Positions 1 through 11,896 of a stretch of 64,000 bases of DNA are shown in pieces; positions within the stretch are counted from its first letter, which is position 1; the number at the start of each line of letters is the position of its first letter. The position numbers were made by a program, and so were the translations under genes. The notes below the pieces were generated by a model. It was not told where the DNA came from, did not search any database, and saw nothing but the letters and a program-made list of their open reading frames with translations. The stretch comes from Hirsutella rhossiliensis (Eukaryota > Ascomycota > Sordariomycetes > Hypocreales > Ophiocordycipitaceae), in the NCBI RefSeq assembly GCF_020360975.1, contig NW_025408678.1:558001-622000 (forward strand), given 5' to 3'.

Positions 1-1680
1 TCGTCGCTTAACGTCCTAGCGAGGTGCTAAATAATTATTGATTATATAGATAAGGCTTTTATATAGGAGTTTCGAGATAACTTTAGATATCTTCCCGTTT
101 CTCTCTATAACGTTAATAATAAGCTCCTTTAGTATTATATAGTAGATAAAGTATAACTAGACTATAGATTCTTCTTAGCCGTCGGGTTATGCCTTACGCT
201 ATAAGTATAAGTAGAGACTAAGCTATTCCGTAACTTCCGTAATAGTCTTAGGCTTTTTAGTATTATAATAGTCTAAGAGGTCGTTAGTAGTTTCTAGTTA
301 TTTAATATTATATACGTAGTAGTATTAGAAGAGTCTCTTCTTCGCTTCTTCCTAGGTAAGTCCGTCCGTAAGAATTTTAATAGTAGGGGCTTATATAGAG
401 GAGATATAGACTTCGAGCTAGTCTATTTTATCCTCGTTATAGATACGGTTAACGCGTATCTCCCGTTCGAACTTCTTAAGGAATTTAGTTATGTTTTTAC
501 TATTAAATTTTCCGATAGGTAGGAGTTATAGTTAGCGGAGTCTTCCTATGAGGTTATCTTAGCTTCTAGCAAGTATATCCTTAAGTTTATTAGTAATCTT
601 ATTAATATCTACCTTAATTTTCTTTATATCGCTAGTAGTAGGATTAGATAATCCTTCTTAACGGCTAGTGTTTCTAGATATAGTATGCCTATAGATTACG
701 AGGTTGCGAAATTTAGAGTTAGAGTTTTCGGAGTTAGAGGATATCTTATTATAACTATCTTATTACTTGCTTTCTTATCTATTAGCGGGAGGTAGACGTT
801 CTCTATAAGCTACCGCGTAGAGGAGAGCTAAGGTTAAGGTTATTAGGGTGTCCCTCGTTAGTACCTATATTAGTATTGTTAGTGCGTATATAAGTAAGAG
901 GTCTCGGTAGGGTTCTAGAACGGTCTAGATTATACTATCGTTATTATTTATGTCTTTTAAAGCATTATATAAGGATCGTGGTTTCTTAACCGAGTCGCTA
1001 GTATTAGGGGTCATAGGGCTAATAATAGGAGCTCGGGGTTTTTTAGTATTAGCTTATTGCTTTTCTTTTGCTACTAGCGAAGGCATTATCTAATTATTTA
1101 TTTCCCGGTAAGTCTATCGCCTTATTAGGTCCCTAACTCTGGCTATTAAGGTAGTTACTACTTTAATTATTAAATCCCTAGATTTTATTTTTTCTAAATA
1201 GTACCGTCGTCCTCTAGGTATTCTCGGCTTCGTAAAGCTACTCGTCGCCGTGTAAATAGAATAGAATAACGAGTTCACGCCCTAGAGACTAGTTTTAACG
1301 GGGACGAGGGCATATACCTAAAGCACGCGCAGCACGTAGTAAAGGATTAGCAGAGCAATTAACTACGTAATTATCTAATTACTTAGTCTATATATAGCTC
1401 TATAGGCTTTAGGTTATAAATACGAGTCTTAGAGATTTCTTTACTCTATGCCTCTTTATTTCTACTAGAGTCGCGCAACTAGCGGCATCTACTTTAAAGG
1501 GGAAAAATAAAAATTTAAATTAACTATAATTAAGGATAATACCTAATTAGATAATCGAGGTCTTTATAACGCCTTTAAGTATACTTAGAAGAAAGTTAGA
1601 GGGGGGGGGGGTGCTAGGGGTCTTATCCCTCTAACGGGCTGATATCTATAGGGGTATAATCTTGCCCGTTAAATTACTAT
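1..1680 (-). repeat. RIP-degraded LTR-retroelement gag region, family D copy 1
   Basis: Read on the minus strand, this block matches 56740-58107 over its whole length, with differences that are almost all C/T or G/A. The reverse-strand translation has a gag-like stretch (motif KFNSKNITKFLKKFERE) in which glutamine and tryptophan positions have become stops, as RIP produces. It keeps more CpG than copy 2, so it is the less mutated copy. It continues on the minus strand past the point where a Copia element interrupts copy 2. A run of G sits near 1602-1613. The family is not named with certainty; a Gypsy-type gag is the best guess. The left end runs off the window. Confidence 0.6.
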
Positions 1681-1990
1681 TATACTTTAGTAGCCTCTTT
1701 ATTTAGTTCCTAGCTAGCTTCTTAAAAGATAGTTAAGTAACCGTTACTAATAGGCTTTATTAGTAGAGATATATCTTATAGCTACTAGCTAGAAAGAGCT
1801 TTTATTAAGAAGTATTAGTTAGCTTCCTTAAGGATTTCTTCCTACTTAGCTAGCTACGAAGAAGCTAGTAAGTTCCTAGTAAAATAGGCTCCTAGGTATA
1901 CTATATAGATCTTCTTAATACGGTTAGTTATTATTAAGGTATATAAGTAAAAGCGGAATTTTAGGAAATTAAGGGATCACGTAAGACTAC
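1681..1990. other. TA-rich stretch, nothing identified
   Basis: This is low-complexity TA-rich sequence of the same RIP-mutated kind as its surroundings. I see no motif or gene in it. Confidence 0.5.
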
Positions 1991-1999
1991 GTAATAGAG

Positions 2000-2400
2000 G
2001 GGAAGAAGGAGTATAAGGTAGGATTTTCAATGGAATTTATTGGTAGTGTATTAGTGTGTAGAAGAGGTGTTAAAGTTAATGATTCTTAATCTATCTACCA
2101 GCGGACATGCTGTCTTATATAGATAATTGTAGCTGAACGGAAGAACCTTTCGGGACCAGATTTAGGCTGCCGTATAGCCCTGAGACTAGAGAATTCCGTG
2201 ATACCTCGAGTGAGTCTAGAAGTGTCTTAGTTCCACTAATATTCGTGTTTAAAGGAGGTTGGTCGTGCCGGTGTTCTTAAGAGGTCTTAGCTAGCATTCT
2301 AAGCTAGCTCTATTCCTTCGATTCCCGATTGTACGATAACCGGCAACCCGTTTAATGCATAATAACATATAAAATAACGAGCGATTCTTGCTCTATAGGA
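2000..2400 (-). repeat. LTR-like remnant with TATA box, little RIP
   Basis: CpA and TpG return in this 400-bp island, unlike both flanks. On the minus strand there is a TATA box (CTATATAAG, 2114-2122), followed 17 bp downstream by TAGATAGA (2090-2097). The same TAGATAGA element occurs in three other LTRs in the window. This is the layout of a retrotransposon promoter. I could not place TG/CA ends or a target duplication, so solo LTR is an inference. Confidence 0.4.
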
Positions 2401-2665
2401 TGAGATTTTGTCTATAATTAATATACTACTTATTAGCTTATATAATCGGGAGAGTATATTATAGCTGCTTTATTTATAATAGGAACACCGTTCCTTATAG
2501 TTATATAGCCCCTTAAGGGAGCTATCGAGGTCTTAAGCTTTAAAAGCTACTACCTAGGGGTCTCTTCCTCTTAAAAAGAGATTAGCTTTATAGTACTAAC
2601 GGATTCCGTTATTGCTATATATATAGTAGTTAGTAGCTTCGTCTTATAAAGGTATTCCTTATAGT
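2401..2665. other. TA-rich stretch, nothing identified
   Basis: RIP-type sequence without recognisable features. Confidence 0.4.
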
Positions 2666-3545
2666 AACTCTTATAGTTACCTAAGGTAGTAGAAAACGCT
2701 CTCTACTATATATAGAAAACGCTCTCTACTATAGCTTAGAGAAGAGGGAAGCTCCCTCTATAAATTCCTTTGCCCTAGGATAAAAAAGGGGCTTAAGAGG
2801 GTCCTACTTATTAGAGAAAACTAAATTATAAATAGTTCTATCTATATAAGCCTATAGCTCCTTTACCTACTTATCCTAATCTTAGGGCTCTATAAGAATC
2901 GTCCTATAAACTATAGGGATAGTAGAGGAGTCGTTTTTCGATATCGTTATAGAGGAAGGGGTAGAAAAGTCAGTTAAAAATCAGCTTTTCTAGTAAGAGG
3001 GGTAAAAGGATATAAGAAAGGTGCCTTTTATAGTAGCCGGAAGGTATAAGAATACTATTCCTCTTAGACTTATAACTCTTATAAAGAGAGATATAAGAAG
3101 TATATATAAAATATATAAAGGTAAAAGTAAAAGTAAGGGGATAGATAGGTAAGGCAGAGATATTTAAATCTTATAAGGGTAGTAATTATAGTAAGGGAGT
3201 AATTATTATATTGCCTTAATTCTTTTTCTTTCCTTTATCTAACGCCCCTCTTTATACCTATCTAGTATCTTAATTAATAAAGAAAATCCTACTTAAAGAA
3301 GCTATTAATATCCTTTTAACTACTAAGCTTTTTACTAGTTTTTCCCCTCCTTTTTAGCCGTTGCCGGCATATCTATCTTAACTCTCGCTACCTTTATAAG
3401 AAGCTATCGCTACCTATACTTCCCCTTATACCCTTACCCTCTTTTCTATACCTCTTCCTTCTTTTATACTAAGTATTTTTAGCTTCCTTAGTCCCTTTTA
3501 CTAAGGGATATCTCTAAGAACTATAAAATTAAGTTATACTTTATA
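2666..3545 (+). repeat. Dispersed repeat family C, copy 1
   Basis: This is about 880 bp matching 40390-41280 in the same orientation, starting at the shared AACTCTTATAGTTACC. No coding potential is visible. Copy 2 starts exactly where an LTR ends (40389) and copy 1 ends where a truncated Gypsy copy begins (about 3548), so both ends are junctions with other elements. It contains a short internal tandem duplication near 2693-2727 (GAAAACGCTCTCTACTATA twice). Confidence 0.6.
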
Positions 3546-3547
3546 AT

Positions 3548-5996
3548 ATTTATATATCTTTAAAAGATATCTTATTAATAAACTATAATTAGCGCGGTAT
3601 TTAAGTAGTATACTATAATTAGGTTCTAATAATATAACTTAGTTATTTAAGTAGTATTAATTAATTTTCTAGTAGTTTAGTTTTATACTTAAGTAGGGTT
3701 TTAAAAGTACTTATCCTTTAAACTTAACTAAGAAGGTATTATATTATACCTTTATCTAAAGGTATATTATATAATCTAGGGAAATATATAATATTTAGAA
3801 AATATACTTATAGTACTTATAAGTAAGTAGTATTTATAGATTATCTTTAAATTCTCCTTATAGTTACTATTCTTATTATAAAGCTATAAAGGTATTAACT
3901 ATAATAATACCTATAGTATAGTCTCCTTTATATAGTACTAGTTAATATTAAATTAATATAGTTTATTAGTTTTCTATAAGAATTTAAGGTATTTATTAAG
4001 TTTTTATTTTAAGTATTTCTTTAAATTCTTTAAAGTATAAAGCGTATTCTTTAATTATAGTATTTTCCCTTAATAGTAAGAGTAGTAGTATAAGTTTATT
4101 CTTACTTTCTCTTTCTTTAAGTATTTCTTATTTCTTAGAGCTTATATCGTCGATACTTTATTATTCCTCTTTAAGTTATTATCTAAGTTTTATAAGTCTA
4201 AGGGCTATATTTATATCTTCTTTATTATATTATCTATAAACTCCTTATTATTATTATTTATTTTTATTGTATATATCTTTTTAGAATCGTTTACTATTTT
4301 TCTTAATTTAGTCTTAAGAGACTCCTTTAAGATAAGGGTATTTTAGTTCTATAAACTTAACTTATTTCTATATTTTAATATCTATTTATTATATTATTAT
4401 AAGGGTTTTCTTTAATAGCTTTAAGAACTATTTAGTACTATTCTTCTTACTTAAGTATACTATATATTTATTATTATAGTATATAGTTTAAGTAAGAAGT
4501 TTATACTTTAGTTCCTATCTATTAATAGCGTTTAAGTATTTCTTACCTTTTAAGGCTAGTACTTAGTATATTTTCTTCTTTTTATAAGGTTATCTATACT
4601 TTTTAAAATAATATCTAGGTTTCTTATAATTAAAATACTTTTTTTTACTTTTCTATATTATATTTAGGTCTATCCTACTTAGGTTAATTATATAGGTATA
4701 AGTAATAAGAGTTTCGCGCTTCTTTTTATAATTAGCGCGTTAGTTAAAGTTATTTTTATAAAAAGGGTTTTAGTTTCTTCTTCCTTATTTCTTTTCTTAG
4801 TATTATATATACTATTTATTATTAATTTATACTATTATAGTAATATAGTCTAAGAGGTTATTAAGTTAATTTTCCTTATAAAGCTCGTCCTTAACTTCTT
4901 TTTTAAGCTTATTATAAAATCGTAATATAAAAGGTTTATTATCTTAATTAAGTTTTAAAGTAACTTAATAGAACTTTATAGTATAATTTAATACTAAGAT
5001 CTTTTATTAGAGTTCTTAAAGTTTTTATTTAGCTTCTTATTCCTTATTAATTATTCTAAATACCTTTATAATAGCTTCTTTAAATCCTTAAAAACTAATA
5101 AAGACTTTATCTATCTTATTATCTTATCGCGCTAGTTAGTTATTAAGAAAGTCCCTTATAATAAGTCTAAACTAAGTAAGTACTATTTTAGATAAATAAT
5201 TTCTCATATAAAGTACCTTTTTAACTAAGTCTAAGAGTTTAATAAAGTAAAACTAATAGTAAGCTTTAAGTTAAATAAGAGAGTTTTAAAGTATACTATA
5301 AGTACTATTAAATAGTCTTAGCTATTTTAGTTTAATTACTTTTCTAAGGTCCTTAACTTATCTATTATCTCCTTTATTTTTAAGTAACTAAACCTTATAT
5401 TAAAAGGTAATAATCTCGCGTATTATATCCTAAGGCGGTATAGTAGCTCTAGAGTTAGTTAATCTAGCTTACTATATAAGTATATTAATAGTTATAATAT
5501 TACTTAAAGTAACGCGGTATTATATTATATAAGAGCTTTTAATATATAGTAATTAGTATTATTCTTAAGGGATAAACCTATCGAGGGGTTTATATTAATA
5601 GATATAATAAAGCATAGTTTAAGTAATAATAAGTATATTATATTAGTAATAAGTCGGAGGTTATAGACTATAGACTATAACTAGGTAATTAAAATTAAAG
5701 ATAGAATTATAATAAAGATCTATATATTAAAAGCTAGAGAGCTATTTATTTAAAGGAGTAAAAGTAGGTAGCTATATATACCTATTAAAACTATCCTTAG
5801 ATTATAGGCCTAGCTATAATCCCTAATATTAGATTATATAGAGCGTAGTAATCTTATTAATCTTAGATTACTTAGATCTTTATAATCCCTTTAATCCTAT
5901 ATCTATTAGATAGTCGTGCTAACTATTTATCTATTAGACTATATTACGTGCTTAACGCGGTCGACCGTTAGCGGCTTAGTAGCCGCGGTCGTAATA
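3548..5996 (-). mobile_element. Truncated RIP-mutated Gypsy element, family A/B, reverse strand
   Basis: This is the reverse complement of the 5' part of elements A and B. The 5' LTR is 5545-5996 (452 bp) and the internal gag-side region continues down to about 3548, where it stops against repeat C. The LTR tip matches the left ends of the LTRs at 18207, 29950 and 39920. The internal start matches element B at 31815. CpA/TpG are nearly absent and every frame is closed. Only the 5' third is present; the pol half is missing. Confidence 0.8.
5545..5996 (-). repeat. 5' LTR of the truncated Gypsy copy
   Basis: Its ends read TA...TA where intact LTRs have TG...CA, which fits RIP acting on both terminal dinucleotides. 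The block corresponds to 29950-30412 and 39920-40389. The last 50 bp (5940-5996) keep a conserved GC-rich core with CGGTCGACCG. Confidence 0.75.
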
Positions 5997-6735
5997 CTAA
6001 GCTTAAAGAGGCTAGTCTTTAATATAGGCTAAGTATTATCTTTTATCTTAATATCCTTTAAGTCCTAGTCTTAGGTCTTAGGCCTTTCTTCTAAGGTTAT
6101 TAAAAGGCGTTAGCCTTTTAAGGCTTCTTTTAAATAAGCCCTAGCCTCTAAGGTACTTATTTCGGCCCTTAGGTTAAGGGGTTAAAAGGGCCCTCTTTAA
6201 GCCTAGGCTAGGGTCCTAAGTTAGGTCCGGGCTAGGTCTTATTAGCGGGGGGCATATACCCTTAGTTAGCGAGGGCGGGGAAGAGTTTTCTACTTATATA
6301 AGGGAAAACCTCGCCTAATTCGTAAACTTCGGTAGTATATTACGCACCCGCTAGTAGCTACGCGAGGCTATACTTAGGGGGGCGTAATACGCTATTTACT
6401 AGGGTTTTAGGCGTATACTTCTTTCGTGTTTTAAGCTTAGTTTTGAAAAGTTAGCTAAGAAGATATAATAATATTATATATTTTTTACTATTAAATAGTT
6501 AATTTAACGCGTTTAGCCTAGCTATAACTACTAGATAATAATATACATAGCTTATTTATAGTAAGGGATATATAGCTATAGACGAAGGAGCTCGAATACT
6601 TTAGTTACGCCGAAAAAACGCTACTAATCGGGGTGTAGATACTCCTTTATCCGAAATGCATGTCTGCCTTAATTCTTTTAGGGCGTTGTGAATCAGGGCT
6701 TAAGTTTAACCCCCTTTTTCCCCGCACGAAGGAGA
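5997..6735. repeat. RIP-affected repeat remnant at the edge of the AT block
   Basis: TA-rich but with more GC islands (6130-6400) than the block to its left. I see no coding region. It may be an old LTR or other repeat edge. The change to ordinary composition falls at about 6650-6800, just before the phosphorylase pseudogene. Confidence 0.4.
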
Positions 6736-6799
6736 AGTCTATCGATCTTCTCGACGGTCGTGTCTTATATTTAAGGCAGATACTCGTGATAATACGTTA

Positions 6800-8506
6800 T
6801 TGCAGTCCGATATGAGCCAGGGACCGAAGGAATTCGAAGTGGCTATTATCTGCGCCCTCCCCTTTGAGGCCGACGCGAACCTGCGTCTCTTCGACGAGTG
6901 CTGGGACGATAAGGAACAGAGTCCGGGGATTATATGCGACAGCAATTGTTACTCGTACGGCCGTGTCGGGAGGCATAATGCCGTTCTCGTTCTCCTTCCG
7001 GGCGTAGGAAAGGTTCACGCCGCTGCGGCGCTGGCCTCTCCCCATAGTAGCTACGCCGCCTTGTAACTGGCACTTCTCGTTGGCATCTGCGGCGGCGTTC
7101 CTTTGCAGGGTGACGAAATCCTTCAAGGCGACGTTGTCATCGCGAACTCAGTCGTGCAGTATGACTTTGGCCGGCAATGGCCCGACAAATTTCTGCCGAA
7201 GACTTCGGTCCAGGATAGCCTCGGGCGGCTAAGCAAAGGGCTTCGGTCTCTTCCTAGGGGCTTTGAGACGGACCACGGTCGCGAGCGCCTAGAGCGGCGC
7301 ACCGCATTCTTCCTAGAGAGGTTGCAGGAGAAGAAGTTGCCACGACGAAGCAAGCACAACTATAGACACCCTGGCACGCTGCACGATAGGCTATTTGAGG
7401 CTTCCTACCGTCATCGACATCGCGGCTCCTTGTCCTGCTGCAGCGAGACCAACACTTGCAACGCCGCCCTCCCGGCCTCGTGCGAAGAGATTGGGTGTGA
7501 CGACTCGTACCTAGTTCCGAGGGCAGAGCTCAACTTGAAGTGCAATCTAGAGAGCGAGGATGCCGCCGAGGCCCAGAAGCCGTCTATTCACATCGGCCCT
7601 GTGGCCTCGGGCGACGCCGTCATGAAGTCGGGCCAAGACCGCGACCGTATCGCACGCGTCACGGGAGCTCTGGCTTTCGAGATGGAGGGTGCCGGCGTCT
7701 GGGATGAGCTGCCCTGCATCATCGTCAAGGGCGTATGTGACTACGCCGATAGCCACAAAGACAAGAAATGGCAGGGCTTCGCCTCGGCTACTGCCGCCGC
7801 CGCCATGAAGGCCCTGCTTGAAGCATTGCCCGGAAAAGATCAATATGCAAAGCCTTGGGGGCTTGTATTGCACAACCCGGGCCAAGCATCTACACCTCTC
7901 TCTGCTCTCCAAGGGGCGGTCCTCCCGAGCCACTTTGGTCTCACGTCCGAGCAAGCACGGGCGCTGCTCGGAAGCTGGATACCGGCTCAAGTTACCTTGG
8001 CCCCGGTCTTAGTTATTGATGCCAGGGGCGCACGTCTCCCCTTTCACCTAGAAACCATTAACTCCAAAGAGGTTAGCAGCGGTAGCTTACCTTATCTTTC
8101 CGCTATAGCTTAGATCTCAGCTGACATTTAAGCATCGCAGCTGTTTATCGCGATACTTAAGGCACGATTCCAGGATCTCGGAACAAGCAAGATAGAGAGC
8201 GGCGAGTGGGTTCTCGACGACCTCGCGACGGGGCAGACCCTGGACTTATTAAGGGACTGGCAATCCATTATTAAGGTCTGACACTATGCCTTTGACCGAG
8301 AGATCATTCTCGCTAAAGGCTCCAAGCCCAACCAAGTGCTCAGGATGAGCATGGTATTTCGAAAGAGGTCCCGGTCTGCTGAGCAGTGCCCGTCATGCGG
8401 GTTCGTCCAGGTTGGGGATATAGAGAAAGGGATAGAGTGGTACGTCGTCCAGCTCGTTCCTTGGCCAGTAGTGCAAGCTGAAAGTCAAAAAGTCCCGTTT
8501 GCCGCC
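6800..8506 (+). pseudogene. Phosphorylase (PNP_UDP) plus ubiquitin-like domain protein, NLR-type, inactivated
   Basis: A single reading frame from ATG 6800 encodes the nucleoside-phosphorylase domain found at the N-terminus of many fungal NLR-like proteins. Landmarks are EVAIICALPFEADA near residue 14, LALLVGICGGVP, VVQYDFGRQ, VASGDAVMKSG and AFEMEGAGVWD followed by VKGVCDYADSHK. After about residue 390 a second module begins (PVLVIDARGARLPFHLETIN...), resembling the fungal ubiquitin-like ULD_2 type, then a CPSCG motif near 8394. The frame is cut by TAA 7064, TAG 8111, TAA 8129 and TGA 8279. Each can arise from CAA, CAG or TGG by C-to-T or G-to-A change, as RIP does. The frame closes with TGA at 8506. 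Homology on both sides of the stops shows one ancestral gene. Domain names are from memory of the families. Confidence 0.75.
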
Positions 8507-8508
8507 TG

Positions 8509-8949
8509 AACTATAGACGCTTCAATGAGACCGAAGTCCGAGCCGTGCCGGCAAACCGAGCTCGACCGCCCGAAGAAGTTGTTCTGACGGGAGAAGCACC
8601 CACCATCGTTCGCTCGATATCTAGGATCATGCCAAAGCAGCCGGGCCCCGAGGACGACATTAGTCGATATAAGTGTGTTGACATCGTCGATGTTAACCTG
8701 ATTGTTCGAATATTCCATGGAGACAAGAGTTTGCACCCCACCGACGTAAGCCAATTAAACCTAAGTATCGATCGTGACCCGAAACAAATTCCCATGGATA
8801 TTGCCCGGCACGATGGATTGTTTACGGACGAAGCTCTTGTTATAAAGGCGGCACAGGCAATTACGTGCGTCTGTGGCATTGCGCCGGCGGATAAACCTAC
8901 GACTGCTCGGTTTACTACGACTACAAGGGAGGGATATACATGTGACTAA
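8509..8949 (+). pseudogene. Downstream part of the phosphorylase/ULD gene or an unknown gene
   Basis: An open stretch beginning NYRRFNETEVRAVPANRARP lies in another frame than the pseudogene before it, directly after that frame closes. It probably continues the same protein past a frameshift or a lost intron. It runs to TAA/TAG-type stops near 8949 and includes a segment with IVRIFHGDKS. I do not recognise a domain. It has no start codon of its own in good context before ATG 8545. Confidence 0.4.
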
Positions 8950-9910
8950 GTGCGTCAGACGCGCGATAGTCTACAAGCTACTGCTATAGCGCCTATTGCT
9001 TTAGAGCTTCCGACCGGATCTCAGGCATTACCGACTATCGATGCCAATAGGTACATGTCTCCCGTCCGCCAAGATAAGAGCGCGGCTCGCGTCCTACGGC
9101 GTCTTGAATGCTGGACATGCGTAAGTGTTCAATATCTATTAGAGTAAGCTATTTACTAATACATAGTTTAACTTAGCATAACTGCGGCGGGGGTACGTTT
9201 CTTTGTCATTCTACACGCTTTTGCTTATATTGTGGTCATGAAAAGTGCAAGCACTGTCCGGTTATATTACACCTTGACTATGAGTAAAACTAGGCACATC
9301 GACCTATCCTATAGGCCGCCCTCATTACTGCTCCCTTAGGATGGGTAGAAGCATTCCATGGTAAACTCGTCGTTAGAACCGCTGCTGCTCTTTAACGCGC
9401 AGGAGCAGGCACCCTTCTCGACTTGTGGAATTTAATCCATAGCGTATATAGCGGCCCTGTCTGCCGCTTCCCTTTCTTCTACGCTTGCCGTAGCGAAGAT
9501 AGACTCACAAGGAAGGCGACGAGGGTCACCAAGGTCAGTCTGCTGGTAGCCTTAAGACGGGATCGCAAGGAAAGGCGAGGGTCACTCGGGTCGGGGCCTT
9601 GTGCGGAGCTTCTGTGCAGGCTCGTGCGGGCACGGGTGCAAGGGCGGCTTAATTGGACCGCGCAATTAAACGTCAGCTTTAAGGCAGCGATAAAAGCTGG
9701 TTCTGCATACGGAGATACGGAAGGAGGTTAAATAAAGGGTAGTTCATTCTTCACGGAGTACGCAGAGGATAGGATAGCAACTATGACTCGGACCTCCTCG
9801 GGCTCTTCTTGCCTTTCCCTTGGCTGCTGATAGACAACAAGAAGGCACCTGTTCGTCCAAGAAATTCCAAGCGAGCCCCTACACAAGCAATTTATTTCTC
9901 AGCCATTTGT
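8950..9910. other. Intergenic, nothing identified
   Basis: Mixed-composition sequence with short chance ORFs, the longest about 100 residues at 9423-9731, none with a recognisable motif. It holds the 3' side of the minus-strand gene that ends at 9911. Confidence 0.5.
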
Positions 9911-11896
9911 TTACAAAGGAATAGTACTCATCGACTTATGGACAATGAAGCTGGCCTCGAAACAGCACCAGTTATCATCGGCCGACTCGTCCTCTTGATT
10001 GCAGGGCTGGTCAGCCAGTGTTGCCTGGGAATTGAGCTTGTCGTCATCCACAGACGTGCCAGAGATCAGAGAAGCCGCTTCTTGATTCTCGAGCAAAAAG
10101 TCCTCGTCCGACACCGGGGGTATTTCGACTCCCTCGAACGAGCTCGGCGAGTCTACCACGAAAACCTTCAGGCGCTCGACGGTCGGCTTTGCAACCGTGC
10201 TCACCTTGCGCGAGATGGGTGAGGACAGCCGCATATGAATGGCAAGCTCACCTTTATATCCCGTGGAAAAGACTGGCAATTCCGGGCGGCCATCGCCGAA
10301 GGAAGGGACTCCCAGGGCGATACCGGCTGCGGGATACACCTGTGCAACCCCAAAAGCGCTGTCGAAACAGAGGATTCTAACAAACATGGAACGAGGCAGT
10401 CTGCTGATTAAGTGAAGAACAACATAGTCTCCTGAGAGAAGATGTAGATGGCCTTTGGGCCCAAATGTTGGGACTCTGGGGGTTCTGTCTTGGCGATGCC
10501 CGTAGCCTCCCACCACGGACAATTTGACGTGTCTCGACACGGCGGAGGACCTGGGATTCAGGTGAAGCAGGGAGCGATAGAAATCCACTTGCATCTGTGG
10601 GGACATGGGGTTCACGTCGGACACGCTGCGTATGGTCAACCGCGGTGGTTTTTTTGAAGTGGCCTGCAATTTCGTGTTGAGCGTGCCGCCGCGCAGAGGC
10701 AAACTGTCAGTGTCGACAATGAGGATGGCACTCAAAGACTCATTCGCAGTTGACGGTGGATAAACCATCATCTCTGTCAAGGGTCGGCAATGACTGAATA
10801 GCGCGTGGGCCGACGACACCTCCAAGACCCCGAACACCTGTCCGTCCTGCGAAAACTCTGACGCCCTCCGCAGACCGTTTCCCTGGACAAGGACGAGACG
10901 GTCTCCTTTCCTGAGGCCGTGGGCAGCTCCGCCCTGTATTTGTATCTCGACTCGGCCCTGCTCCTTGATAACCATGGCTGGAAAGTTAGGCGGCAATGGC
11001 AGCAGGCGACGGCCTCCTCCGAGGAATATGCTATCCATCTCGCTGACAAGGACCAGGCCGAACTCCCAATTCGTGCAGTGCCGAAACCAAGGCTTCACTC
11101 CTGTCACCAATTGTCGTATAAAACTCCGGTAAGTCCTGTTTAGGCTCGATCCCCTGAGCAGTTTAAGAAGTCGGTAGGTGAGGAAGCCGTAATCATGTTG
11201 TGTTGGCGGCTCACGATACTCAACCGAACCCGATATTGCATCGTAGCCTCCCATGAGCAAAAGAGCGTAGGGAGCATCAGGTGGAGGATTCTGAAGCCAT
11301 GTGTGCTTCCCAAATTCGGGCCAGGGTCCGTAAGACACCAATAAGGTGTCCTCGTGCGATATGTTGGGCAGGCAGTGAGGCACAAGCTCCGGTAGAAAAG
11401 TGCTGCGACCGTCGACGACTAGCATTACTTCGCATCCCTTTGCTGTGAGTCTGTAGAGCAGAGCCGCCAGCTCCACATCATGCAAGCATCTTCCGTCGCG
11501 GAACTGGTTGACAGGGAGCAGCGCCAGGTCTTGATCATTCTGTGGCAGATTTCGAATATGCGGCGTCGCCGTTGTGACTCTCTGGATGTAGCCCGAAAAT
11601 TGCAAGTAAAGCACGTCTCCAGGCTGACTCTTGCTCAGCGTTGATTCGACGCTTCCGACAATGTTCTCGTAGCTGGGCGACGCTTCCGAGGAGGCGTCGT
11701 CTGCTCCTGCAGTGACCTTGGTGTCAGAACGAGTCGAGGTGAGCATGGTAACATGTTCATTTCGAAAGCCCCAGTTCTGGACAAGGACGTCTCGAACAGC
11801 TCTCACATCGCGGACGCATCCGCTAAGCTGATCAAGGTCAACGGCACGGGGAATGTCATAGAAATCTACCCCGATAAGGATGGCCCTTTTTGTCAT
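9911..11896 (-). CDS. Caspase-fold protein lacking the catalytic His-Cys pair (pseudo-caspase)
   Basis: An intronless minus-strand frame of 661 codons from ATG 11896. The N-terminal 175 residues follow the fungal caspase-like peptidase C14 pattern: KRAILIGVDFYD (3-14), LSGCVRDVRAV (24-34), GDVLYLQFSGY (93-103), DLALLPVNQFRDGRCLHDVELAALL (about 123-147) and VMLVVDG (157-163). In active members the fourth segment ends SGHG and the sixth reads DCCHSG. Here the His position is Tyr103 and the Cys motif is replaced by DGRST, so proteolysis is not expected. The remaining 480 residues have no domain I recognise; a beta-rich stretch follows residue 290. The frame stays open to 12403 (830 codons), but homology starts right after Met 11896, so I prefer that start. 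It may be a regulator or an eroding gene; the long open frame argues against simple decay. Confidence 0.7.
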   Translation of the reverse strand: MTKRAILIGVDFYDIPRAVDLDQLSGCVRDVRAVRDVLVQNWGFRNEHVTMLTSTRSDTKVTAGADDASSEASPSYENIVGSVESTLSKSQPGDVLYLQFSGYIQRVTTATPHIRNLPQNDQDLALLPVNQFRDGRCLHDVELAALLYRLTAKGCEVMLVVDGRSTFLPELVPHCLPNISHEDTLLVSYGPWPEFGKHTWLQNPPPDAPYALLLMGGYDAISGSVEYREPPTQHDYGFLTYRLLKLLRGSSLNRTYRSFIRQLVTGVKPWFRHCTNWEFGLVLVSEMDSIFLGGGRRLLPLPPNFPAMVIKEQGRVEIQIQGGAAHGLRKGDRLVLVQGNGLRRASEFSQDGQVFGVLEVSSAHALFSHCRPLTEMMVYPPSTANESLSAILIVDTDSLPLRGGTLNTKLQATSKKPPRLTIRSVSDVNPMSPQMQVDFYRSLLHLNPRSSAVSRHVKLSVVGGYGHRQDRTPRVPTFGPKGHLHLLSGDYVVLHLISRLPRSMFVRILCFDSAFGVAQVYPAAGIALGVPSFGDGRPELPVFSTGYKGELAIHMRLSSPISRKVSTVAKPTVERLKVFVVDSPSSFEGVEIPPVSDEDFLLENQEAASLISGTSVDDDKLNSQATLADQPCNQEDESADDNWCCFEASFIVHKSMSTIPL

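Noticed and set aside
9423..9731. 102-codon plus-strand ORF
   Set aside because: No motif, no homologous pattern, basic composition; likely a chance frame in intergenic DNA.
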